DNA from: Clostridium senegalense JC122
GTDB taxonomy: Bacteria > Bacillota > Clostridia > Clostridiales > Clostridiaceae
Direction of reading: 5' to 3'
Assembly: GCF_000285575.1 (NCBI RefSeq)
Contig: NZ_HE611054.1
Location: forward strand, 44,678 to 97,668
Length of the DNA: 52,991 nucleotides
Shown here: piece by piece, positions 45,283 through 52,958 of the stretch
How the letters are laid out: each line of letters begins with the position of its first letter
Position numbering within the stretch: the stretch's first letter is position 1
Position numbers and translations under genes: made by a program
The notes under the pieces: generated by a model
Seen by the model: the letters and a program-made list of their open reading frames with translations, nothing else
Told to the model about the DNA's origin: nothing
Database searches by the model: none

Positions 45283-45294
45283 TGACTTTAGTCA
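45283..45294. promoter_or_regulatory. Candidate response-regulator operator
   Basis: The dyad TGACT-TT-AGTCA lies upstream of the hairpin and the ABC operon. NarL-type regulators of exporter operons bind similar short dyads (LiaR/VraR boxes). Assignment to the nearby regulator is inference. Confidence 0.4.
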
Positions 45295-45299
45295 TATTG

Positions 45300-46035
45300 T
45301 TAAAGTATTTACGCTTTGTTCCTAATAATACTAAACGTATTTTTAAACCTAGTTTTGCTAAAAAACCTAAGAAAGCAATCACCCAAAGTTCTACATCCAT
45401 CACAAGAGGAACTTTGTCAGTTAAGAGTTAAGAGTTAATAATTAATAATTGTGGTTATTACTACTCTCTTTGCTCCTAGTAATACTGAACGTATTTTTAA
45501 AATCTAGTTTTACTAACAAAATCTAAGTAAGCAATTCACCAAAATTTCAACTCCATCACAAATGGGACAGGCACGGTAAACTTATTTACTTCGCTTAAAA
45601 TTATATGCTCTCCTAGCTTTGCACTTCTTAGCTAATAAATCAAAGCCAGTCCCCAAAAATTCAAAAGAAACTGGTGATCCAGTTTCATCCTGAATTCTTA
45701 ACTGTTAACTTTTAACTATATTAAGGACCGGCTTTGATTAATTTAGGTTTTATTGATAACTTTTCGATTTCACTGTGAAAATAACTTATAGAAATTTCAC
45801 TTTGTTACGCCTGTCCTTCTTGTTATGGATGTGAACTTTGAATTTAGTTTTTTGTTAGTTTAACCTCTCAAACTTAGAATTTACTCCCCTAAATTAAAAA
45901 GAAACTGGCAGTCCAGTTTCCTCCATCATTGTCAATTGTCCATTGTCAAATGTCAATTATATAATGTTCTTAATTCTTAATTTTTTTAATTCTTAATTTT
46001 TTTAATTATCCTTTATCCATTGTCAATTTTTATAA
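45300..46035. repeat. Composite intergenic repeat cluster, copy e
   Basis: R1 remnant (45310-45340), a left-arm remnant (about 45408), R1 hairpin (45450-45495), and the type I left arm (45553-45572) followed by AAAGCCAGTCCCC. Then come an R3 hairpin (45667-45686), the linker GGACCGGCTTTG (about 45724), the type II right arm (45809-45828), a second R3 hairpin (45901-45920) and R4 ATTGTCAA units. It fills the whole gap between exporter and regulator genes. Confidence 0.85.
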
Positions 46036-46052
46036 ACCCCAAATTTTACTCC

Positions 46053-46679
46053 CTACAAGTTTCCTTTTAAATAATATATAGCTATTTGAGTTCTATGTTG
46101 CAATCCTGTTTTATTGAGTATTGATGATATATAATTTTTTACTGTTCCTTCTGTTATATATAAATTTGATGATATTTCTTTATTACTAAGTCCTTGTGAT
46201 ATTAATTTTATTATTTCTATTTCTCTTTGAGTAAATAGTTCTTTATCTAATTTTATTTCACTTTTATTTTGAAAATTACACTTTAATCGTTCTAGTACAT
46301 TATCTTGTATTACAGAATTACCTTTATGAACCATTTTTATAGTGTTTATAATTTCATTTGGTGCATTATTTTTTAATATATATCCCTTTGCACCAAACTT
46401 TAATGCATTGTCTATATATTCATCCTCATCAAAAGTTGTAAGTATAACAACTTTTGTGTTAGTTCTTTCTGTTATTTCCTTTGTAGCTTCAACTCCATTT
46501 AATACTGGCATCCTTACATCTAAAAGCGCTATATCAACATTATTTGTCAAAATATAATTAACAGCTTCTTTGCCATTTTCAAAAGTCTCTAATACGTCTA
46601 ATTCCTTATCTGCACTTAATATTATTTTTAAACTTTCTCTTATAAGTAAATCATCATCTGCAATAATTAATTTAAGCAT
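46053..46679 (-). CDS. NarL/LuxR-type response regulator (LnrK-like)
   Basis: 208 aa. The receiver domain has IIADDD and phospho-acceptor Asp54 (IALLDVRMP); Lys104 is in GYILKNN. The C-terminal LuxR helix-turn-helix has FTQREIEIIKLISQGLSNKEI and EGTVKNYISSIL. GGGGGAAGTT lies directly before the ATG. The kinase gene lies upstream, but a repeat is inserted between them. It probably switches on the adjacent exporter. Confidence 0.93.
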   Translation of the reverse strand: MLKLIIADDDLLIRESLKIILSADKELDVLETFENGKEAVNYILTNNVDIALLDVRMPVLNGVEATKEITERTNTKVVILTTFDEDEYIDNALKFGAKGYILKNNAPNEIINTIKMVHKGNSVIQDNVLERLKCNFQNKSEIKLDKELFTQREIEIIKLISQGLSNKEISSNLYITEGTVKNYISSILNKTGLQHRTQIAIYYLKGNL

Positions 46680-46705
46680 AACTTCCCCCTTTACCTTACT
46701 TTATT

Positions 46706-46800
46706 TAAGAGTTAACAGTTTAGGTTATTACTACTCATTATGTTCATAGTAATACTAAACGTATTTTTTATATTAAGAAACTGATTTTCAGTTTTATCCA
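46706..46800. repeat. R1/R3 repeat inserted between kinase and regulator genes
   Basis: AAGAGTTAACAG, the R1 hairpin with TTACTACTC...CATAGTAATACTAAACGTA (46723-46763), then a degenerate R3 hairpin GAAACTG-ATTT-TCAGTTTT (46777-46794). It fills most of the 141-base gap inside an expected operon. Confidence 0.8.
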
Positions 46801-46820
46801 TTACTTTTAACTAACTAATA

Positions 46821-47945
46821 CTATGAACTAACTTTAGTTTCCATTGGCATTAATAATATTATTTCAAAACCTTTGTAACTATTTATTATACATTTCCCAT
46901 TTAACTCCATCGCTTCTTGTTCTATACTATTTAACCCTATTCCTTTTTTAAAATTTAAATTCCCTATGCCATTGTCAGCTATTTGAAGTTTAATTAATTT
47001 ATTAAACACTTCTATTTTTACAGTTATATGATTACCTTCAGAGTATTTTAATGAATTTGTAGAAGCCTCCATTATAACATCTAAAAAAAGCATCCATTGT
47101 TTTTTACTTATCTTTTCCATATCCCCTTTATGAATTACATTAAATGTAAAGTTAGTATTCTGTGTTTTTTCATTTAAAATTAATTTAATTCTATTTATCC
47201 CTATTTGCTCATCAGTGGGATTTATTTCTCTTAAAATCTTTCTTATATCGTCCATACCTCTCCTTAATACGTCAATAGTTCCATCTATCATTTCTTTTCC
47301 TTTATCCATATCGCTATTTAATACAATTTTACATGCTTCCAATTGCAAAAGACTTCCAGCTATAGTATGCCCTACTTTATCATGAACTTTTTTAGATAGT
47401 TCATTTCTTTCTTTTAGTTTGTAAGTATATATTGCCTGTTTTCTATATTTACTTTGTTTTTTCAATTTTAGATTCAACTCGTCGATAGTTTTTCGTTGCA
47501 TTTCTATCTTTAGTGGTAAATCATAATTAATAAAATTTAATTCCCAATATAATCTATAATAAATAAAATATATAGCTATAAAAATAAACAAAGAAAAAAA
47601 ATCAATATCTATTTTTAAAAATACTACTATACTACAAATTAAAATTAGCAAGAAAGCATTAGACAACTTAATTAAATATAAAAATTCAATTAAATTTATA
47701 AAGAAAAATATTATTGCTAATGGAATTACTGTAATGGAAGTTATAAAAGATATTATAATCCCTGATACTAATAATAATTTTTCTATATTGTCTTTAAATA
47801 AATACACACTAAAATTAATTATTAAACATAATAAAAAATATATAACTACATATAATATTGGGGCTTTTCCTTGTATAGATTTAGTAACTATAAATATCAA
47901 CGCTAAAATTTTAATATAAATATTATAATCATTTATCTTTTTCAT
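46821..47945 (-). CDS. Sensor histidine kinase, HisKA_3 family (LnrJ-like)
   Basis: 374 aa. The N-terminal half has about five membrane segments with little outside the membrane (about 8-135), as in intramembrane-sensing kinases. A coiled coil (about 145-180) follows. The phospho-acceptor His is in SKKVHDKVGHTIAG (about 188), and the ATPase domain has EASTNSLKYSEG and DNGIGN. No HAMP is present. It pairs with the regulator at 46053 and the exporter at 41969-45183. Confidence 0.9.
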   Translation of the reverse strand: MKKINDYNIYIKILALIFIVTKSIQGKAPILYVVIYFLLCLIINFSVYLFKDNIEKLLLVSGIIISFITSITVIPLAIIFFFINLIEFLYLIKLSNAFLLILICSIVVFLKIDIDFFSLFIFIAIYFIYYRLYWELNFINYDLPLKIEMQRKTIDELNLKLKKQSKYRKQAIYTYKLKERNELSKKVHDKVGHTIAGSLLQLEACKIVLNSDMDKGKEMIDGTIDVLRRGMDDIRKILREINPTDEQIGINRIKLILNEKTQNTNFTFNVIHKGDMEKISKKQWMLFLDVIMEASTNSLKYSEGNHITVKIEVFNKLIKLQIADNGIGNLNFKKGIGLNSIEQEAMELNGKCIINSYKGFEIILLMPMETKVSS

Positions 47946-48131
47946 ACTACACCATTTCCTATTTTTTATAGTAACTTTATTACTAATTCTTTATTTATTG
48001 CAGTCTTTCCTTTATAACTTTTTAATTTTAAATTTATTGTTTATTAAATTGCTTTTTACTTAAATTGTTTTATTTTCTTGAATATACATAAGTTCAATGA
48101 TATTATTTATTTAATTCTAAGGTATATTATA

Positions 48132-48181
48132 TACTTTATCTTAATAATATACTTTATTAGGTATATTATTAAGATAAAGTA
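48132..48181. repeat. Perfect 21-bp inverted repeat in a divergent intergenic region
   Basis: The arms run 48132-48152 (starting TACTTTATCTTAAT) and 48161-48181 (exact complement), with loop TTTATTAG. It lies between the kinase and aldehyde dehydrogenase genes, which diverge, so a terminator is not expected there. The rest of 47946-48131 is AT-rich and empty. Confidence 0.75.
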
Positions 48182-48207
48182 CAAATATAGTTAGTTAAGA
48201 ATTATTC

Positions 48208-48294
48208 ACTATTAACTCTTAACTAAAATAATCTGTTAGTTATTGAAAAAAAATATTAATTTGTGTTTTCTCATTTGATAAATGAATAAGTTTA
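48208..48294. repeat. R5 repeat module, inverted copy 2
   Basis: Reverse-complement match to 19995-20073, preceded by TTAACTCTTAACT units. It forms the upstream region of the aldehyde dehydrogenase gene. Confidence 0.75.
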
Positions 48295-48417
48295 AGATTT
48301 AATTTGCAATCCTATAAATAGACTATCTTAAAATTAAATTATTTAAGAGAATACAAATACTTTGATGGCAAAATTTATGTTTTATAGAATTATAATTTAG
48401 GAATGGAGGTTTTGTTT

Positions 48418-49788
48418 ATGGATATAAAAGAACTTGTTGATATTCAACGTAATTATTTTCTTAAAGGTAGTACTCTTACTACTCAATTTAGATTGACTCA
48501 ATTAAATAAATTAAAAGTTATTCTGCAAAATAATGAACAATTAATACTAGATGCTCTTTATAACGACTTAAAAAAATCTAATTTTGAAGGGTACGCAACA
48601 GAGCTTGGCATTGTTTTTGAAGAACTTAATCACACTATAAAAAACTTAAAAAACTGGATGCAAGCTACAAAGGTAAAATCACAACTAGCTCATTTTCCTG
48701 CTAAATGCTTTACTTATCCAGAGCCATATGGCGTCACACTTATAATATCGCCTTGGAACTATCCATTTCAACTTTCACTAGCTCCATTAATAGGTGCTAT
48801 TGCTGCAGGAAACACAGTTATTTTAAAGCCCTCTCAAAAAAGTCTTAACACATCTAAAGTTCTTACAAAACTTTTATGTGAAAATTTCCCTAGAGAATTT
48901 ATTTCTGTTGTTAATGGTGGCAGGGATGCTAATTCAGAACTACTAAATCAAAAGTTTGATTATATTTTCTTCACAGGTAGTGTTCCTGTTGGAAAAGTGG
49001 TTATGGAAGCAGCCTCAAAAAACCTTACTCCTGTAACACTTGAGTTAGGGGGAAAAAGTCCTTGTATTGTAGATAAGACAGCTGATTTAAAACTAACAGC
49101 TAAAAGACTTGTTTGGGGCAAATTTTTAAATGCTGGTCAAACTTGTGTAGCTCCAGATTATCTATATGTCCATAGTTCTGTAAAAGAAGATTTAATAAAA
49201 TATATAAAACATTATATTAATAAATTTTATGGACTAGATTTTAAAAAATCAAAAGACTACCCTAGAATAATTGATGAAAAAGCTTTTGATAGATTAGTAA
49301 AATATTTAAACTGCGGTAAAATTGAATTTGGTGGTGAAATTGATCGTGATGAACTTTATATATCACCAACAATTTTAAATGATATAACCTTTAATGATGA
49401 GGTAATGAACGATGAAATATTTGGACCTATTTTACCAGTAATTGAATTTGATACGTTAGATGAAGTTATTGCTGTTGTAAACTATAGACCAAAACCACTT
49501 GCATTATATTTTTTCTCTAAAGATGAAAAAAATATATCTAAAATACTACAAAAAACAACCTCTGGAGGAGTTTGTATAAATGAAACTATAGTTCATGTAG
49601 CTTCTTTATACTTACCTTTTGGAGGTGTTGGTGAAAGCGGAATGGGAAAATATCATGGAATGAATAGTTTTGAAACTTTTTCTCATATAAAATCTATTGT
49701 AAAAAAAGATTTCGCTATGGATGTTCCACTAAGATATCCTCCTTTTACTTCAACAAAGTTTGCTAAATTAAAAAAGATATTTAAATAA
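48418..49788 (+). CDS. Aldehyde dehydrogenase (class 3-like)
   Basis: 456 aa. It oxidises aldehydes to acids with NAD(P)+. It has PWNYPFQLSLAPLIGAIAAG (cofactor region), FFTGSVPVGK, the general base Glu209 in ELGGKSP and catalytic Cys243 in NAGQTCVAPDY. The length fits the short ALDH3/YwdH group, which lacks the N-terminal extension. The C-terminal part ends in a basic stretch. The ATG at 48418 has GGAGG 8 bases upstream; the in-frame codon at 48403 is not used. The substrate is unknown. Confidence 0.93.
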   Translation: MDIKELVDIQRNYFLKGSTLTTQFRLTQLNKLKVILQNNEQLILDALYNDLKKSNFEGYATELGIVFEELNHTIKNLKNWMQATKVKSQLAHFPAKCFTYPEPYGVTLIISPWNYPFQLSLAPLIGAIAAGNTVILKPSQKSLNTSKVLTKLLCENFPREFISVVNGGRDANSELLNQKFDYIFFTGSVPVGKVVMEAASKNLTPVTLELGGKSPCIVDKTADLKLTAKRLVWGKFLNAGQTCVAPDYLYVHSSVKEDLIKYIKHYINKFYGLDFKKSKDYPRIIDEKAFDRLVKYLNCGKIEFGGEIDRDELYISPTILNDITFNDEVMNDEIFGPILPVIEFDTLDEVIAVVNYRPKPLALYFFSKDEKNISKILQKTTSGGVCINETIVHVASLYLPFGGVGESGMGKYHGMNSFETFSHIKSIVKKDFAMDVPLRYPPFTSTKFAKLKKIFK

Positions 49789-49798
49789 ATATTGATAC

Positions 49799-49842
49799 AA
49801 AAAAACTATTAGTATATCTAAATTATATTAATAGTTTTTTTA
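49799..49842 (+). terminator. Terminator of the aldehyde dehydrogenase gene
   Basis: The arms AAAAACTATTA/TAATAGTTTTTTT enclose 17 bases. Confidence 0.8.
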
Positions 49843-49872
49843 GTTAAGAATTGTAGTATTTTTTAACTATTA

Positions 49873-49917
49873 ACTTTTTTTATTTATGGTAATTAATTTT
49901 AAAGAGCTACTCTGTAT
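49873..49917 (+). repeat. Fragment of the type I element
   Basis: It matches the inner part of the 228-bp element just after its hairpin (AACTTTTTTTATTTATGG, then AAAGAGCTACT). It is preceded by TTAACTATTAAC units and lies about 50 bases before the DUF1871 gene. Confidence 0.7.
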
Positions 49918-49966
49918 AGTATATAATAAAATTACTTAGTTATATTATGTAAAAGGAGGATATTCT

Positions 49967-50218
49967 ATGACGTTTTATAATATAAAAAAAATAATTGATA
50001 AATGGGACCCTCTTGGTTTGCTAGATACGGCACCAAGCGATGAATATGACTATGAAACGGAACAAATTTTCAACTTTATTAAAAACACAGATAATAAAGA
50101 AATAGCTGTGTTAGCTAATAAAATCATGAAAGTTTTTCTATTCTTTTTTGAAGATGCTTTTAGAAACTCCTATGATGAATGTTTAAGTGTAGCAAAGGAG
50201 ATTCTTTTAATAAAATAA
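49967..50218 (+). CDS. DUF1871 family protein (YugE-like)
   Basis: 83 aa. The stretch IIDKWDPLGLLDTAPSDEYD followed by a helical remainder is the DUF1871 signature. Members are small soluble proteins, sometimes linked to toxin immunity; no firm function. AGGAGG lies 7 bases before the ATG. The next gene follows after 24 bases. Confidence 0.82.
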   Translation: MTFYNIKKIIDKWDPLGLLDTAPSDEYDYETEQIFNFIKNTDNKEIAVLANKIMKVFLFFFEDAFRNSYDECLSVAKEILLIK

Positions 50219-50242
50219 TAATTTAAAAATGAGGTTATATAT

Positions 50243-50584
50243 ATGTATGAATTTAAACAGTACAATTTAAATTTAGTAAGTGATTTTGAAATAAAAGTTT
50301 TCAAAGATAGAGAATGTGATATTGATTTAATTATTCCTTTAAATAATAGAACGTTAAATCTTATTCTAGATTCTGATAATATTGCCTCTAGAATGCAGTT
50401 TAATGAGGTAGAAAGTATCTTAATAAGACTACGTAAAGATGATAATAACATAGGAACTATCCACTTTTTAAAAGATAAAGGCATACATTCTACAATTTGT
50501 AACTTTGAAATTGATTATTTTTCTAAAAAGTTGTCTATACTAATTAATGAGTACACAGTTGAAATGAACTTTTTCAAAATCTAA
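50243..50584 (+). CDS. Hypothetical protein downstream of DUF1871
   Basis: 113 aa, acidic and hydrophilic, with alternating beta-like segments (IDLIIPLNNRTLNLILD; KKLSILINEYTVEMNF). No membrane segment or known domain. GAGGT lies 8 bases before the ATG. It is probably co-transcribed with the DUF1871 gene and ends at a strong terminator. An immunity-type protein is possible but unproven. Confidence 0.65.
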   Translation: MYEFKQYNLNLVSDFEIKVFKDRECDIDLIIPLNNRTLNLILDSDNIASRMQFNEVESILIRLRKDDNNIGTIHFLKDKGIHSTICNFEIDYFSKKLSILINEYTVEMNFFKI

Positions 50585-50591
50585 CCCCCCA

Positions 50592-50630
50592 AAAGCTAGG
50601 TAATTTAGAATTACCTAGCTTTCCCTTTTT
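50592..50630 (+). terminator. Terminator of the DUF1871 pair
   Basis: The hairpin AAAGCTAGGTAATT-TAG-AATTACCTAGCTTT is followed by CCCTTTTT. It may also serve the convergent PhzF gene. Confidence 0.85.
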
Positions 50631-50636
50631 ATTACA

Positions 50637-51569
50637 TTAAATTTCTAATGGTTTTAACTCTATCTCTTCTTCACCTTCTATATAAGATTTACCACCAACT
50701 TTTATAGATATTTTTCCATTAGATATACTTCCTTTTGCTATAATTTCACTTGCATTCCCCATATACATACCTTGACGACAAATTATAGTTTTTTCTTCAT
50801 TGCCCTTTAATTCATAAAAATTATTTTTAATTAAATAAGCAAGTAATGCACCGTTAGATGTTCCTGTTGCACTTTCTTCTGGTATTCCTACTGCTGGTGC
50901 AAAGTTTCTTACAATAAATCTTTCATTATTGTTACTATCTATTGTAAATGCATGAATTCCCACTACTTTTAGCTCTCTACTATAATTTATTAATAAATCA
51001 TTATCTATTTTTATATTTTTTAAATCTTCTTCACTTTTAATAGGAATTAATATATCTCTAAGACCGGTAGAAACAATTTGTGGTTTCAAATTTTCAAATC
51101 CAATTTCATCTTCACATAAATTTAAGATTTTAGACAATATCTCTTTATTTAAAGACTCATCTGAAAATTGTGGTTCAGCTTGTGACATAACAACCTCTAT
51201 TTCATCCTTTGAAATTACATCTACATCTAAAATTCCAGCCTTTGTTTTTTGTTTTAAAGAAACATTATTTTGTGGTAATAATCCCATTTTAGCCAATGTG
51301 AAAAATGTAGCTATTGTGGCATGCCCACATAACTCAACTTCTTCTGTAGGTGTAAAAAATTTAACCTCATAATCGTAAACTTCTTTATTATTTTTTCTTT
51401 TTCTTTTATCCTTTGGTATTACAAATGCTGTTTCAGAAAAATTTAATTTTTTAGCTATAATTTGCATCTCTAATTCATTTATTTTTTCCCCATCTAAAAC
51501 AACTCCAGCACAATTACCACCTTTACTATCCTTAGTAAAAGCATTTACCTTATAAACTTTTATCCCCAT
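50637..51569 (-). CDS. PhzF-family isomerase/epimerase
   Basis: 310 aa in two similar halves. The first half has the catalytic Glu46 (FSETAFV) and ELCGHATIATFF. The second half has the partner motif FAPAVGIPEESATGTSNGAL. Members include PhzF and diaminopimelate-epimerase-fold enzymes; the substrate is unknown. The ATG at 51569 has GGGAGTG 7 bases upstream; a codon at 51578 overlaps that site. Confidence 0.9.
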   Translation of the reverse strand: MGIKVYKVNAFTKDSKGGNCAGVVLDGEKINELEMQIIAKKLNFSETAFVIPKDKRKRKNNKEVYDYEVKFFTPTEEVELCGHATIATFFTLAKMGLLPQNNVSLKQKTKAGILDVDVISKDEIEVVMSQAEPQFSDESLNKEILSKILNLCEDEIGFENLKPQIVSTGLRDILIPIKSEEDLKNIKIDNDLLINYSRELKVVGIHAFTIDSNNNERFIVRNFAPAVGIPEESATGTSNGALLAYLIKNNFYELKGNEEKTIICRQGMYMGNASEIIAKGSISNGKISIKVGGKSYIEGEEEIELKPLEI

Positions 51570-51808
51570 GTTTTTCACTCCCTATTTTAGTTTTGTATCC
51601 CATAAAATTTAGGATTATATTTTCTAGATTTATTATACTATAGACACATATTATAAAACTGTAAATTTTCAGTTGACTACATATTGGATTCATGTTACTA
51701 TTTTTCAAAATAATACCTATAGCTTTTAAAGTACATTTATTATTATGTTCTTCTTACAAATATATATATTTAATACTAATTTTAAAGCTCTATAATTATG
51801 GAGGTATC

Positions 51809-51994
51809 ATGAAAAAATTTTATATTATAAAAAAGAGTATATGTGTATTAAGTTTATTATTACTTTTTGCAGGGATATTATCTTTATTCTTAAATATATT
51901 TATATCTTGTTTTTTAATAATCCTATCAATATTAATGGATTTATTTTTAAAAATTAAGCCCATTAAAAACATAGATTATTCTAATAAAAAATAG
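51809..51994 (+). CDS. Small membrane protein, two segments
   Basis: 61 aa. A basic start (MKKFYIIKKS) is followed by two hydrophobic segments (about 11-27 and 29-47) and a Lys/Asn tail. GGAGG lies 5 bases before the ATG. The frame is open back to 51692 but without a start signal there. Similar in plan to the 61-aa gene at 52773. The function is unknown. Confidence 0.65.
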   Translation: MKKFYIIKKSICVLSLLLLFAGILSLFLNIFISCFLIILSILMDLFLKIKPIKNIDYSNKK

Positions 51995-52084
51995 ATAGTA
52001 TTTTTAATATTATATACTTATCCTTTTCAATATTAACAGTAATCATATTTGTATACATTGTAATTAACAAATAAGGAGATTTAT

Positions 52085-52725
52085 ATGAGATATTGGTTTA
52101 AAGAAAGTTTAAAATTATTTTTCACAGCAGAAAAAAAAGAGATAATTTCTTTTTTTTAGGAGTAATTATATTATTTATAGGATGTTATTTAAAAGCTCCC
52201 CAACTTGAAAATGTGTACACAATAGGTATCTTAACTATGTTAACAATGGTTTGTAGATACAATTTTGTTGCTGATTATATAATTAGTTTAGATATTAAAA
52301 ACTTAATTACAAACAAAAATATTATAGCTTATATAGTTAGTAAAAATATATTATCTTTTCTAATAACCTTTTTTACAATGTCAACTATTTTTCTATTACA
52401 GTTTGTTATTACAAATAAGTTATTTAGCATAAATTATTATTTAACACTTACAATATTAGGTATTTGTGTTATATCTTTAAATAATATTATATTTATTTTT
52501 CATAATAAACCTTCTAAATTAAGGTCTAATAATTATTCAGTGAAGCAAAATATAAAATTAGGATTTAAAGATTTAATAGAATCTTTACCATCTTTAATAA
52601 TAGTGTTTGGAATTTATTATTTTAATCGTTATTTTTATACTATATCCTTTTATCAATGCGTATTAGTACTAGTATTTTCTATTATTTTATTAAAAATTAA
52701 ATTAGTATCCTTACTAAATGACTAA
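52085..52725 (+). pseudogene. Multi-pass membrane protein, frameshifted at a T8 tract
   Basis: AAGGAG 7 bases before the ATG at 52085 starts a 24-codon frame (MRYWFKESLKLFFTAEKKEI) that stops at TAG immediately after T8 (52150-52157). The next frame, with one base added, continues LGVIILFIGCYLKAPQLENV into the 170-codon frame whose first available start is a GTG at 52213. Together they give about 213 aa with five or six membrane segments, of a transporter-permease type. The family is not recognised. T TTT TTT in frame is also a possible -1 slip site. A sequencing error, a phase-variable tract or recoding are all possible. Confidence 0.7.
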
Positions 52726-52772
52726 AGATATTGTATATATTGTTATTACTAAATAAAAAGTGGTAGGTGCAT

Positions 52773-52958
52773 ATGAATAAGAACAATAAAAGTTTATTTA
52801 GGGCTATCTGTCAAATTACATGTTTTATATTAATGCTTGTTACCTCAATATACGGATTTTATCAAAGATTATATTTAGAATCTATCATATCCGGTGCTTT
52901 GACTATACTTATTGCATTGAAAATACCAAATAGTATAAAATCTTATAAAAAGCTATAA
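52773..52958 (+). CDS. Small membrane protein, two segments
   Basis: 61 aa, MNKNNKSLFRAICQITCFIL onward. Two hydrophobic segments (about 9-26 and 34-50) and a basic tail. GGTAGGTG is only 3 bases from the ATG; a GTG at 52767 is the alternative start. It lies 47 bases after the frameshifted membrane gene and may belong to the same operon, which may continue past the window end. Confidence 0.55.
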   Translation: MNKNNKSLFRAICQITCFILMLVTSIYGFYQRLYLESIISGALTILIALKIPNSIKSYKKL

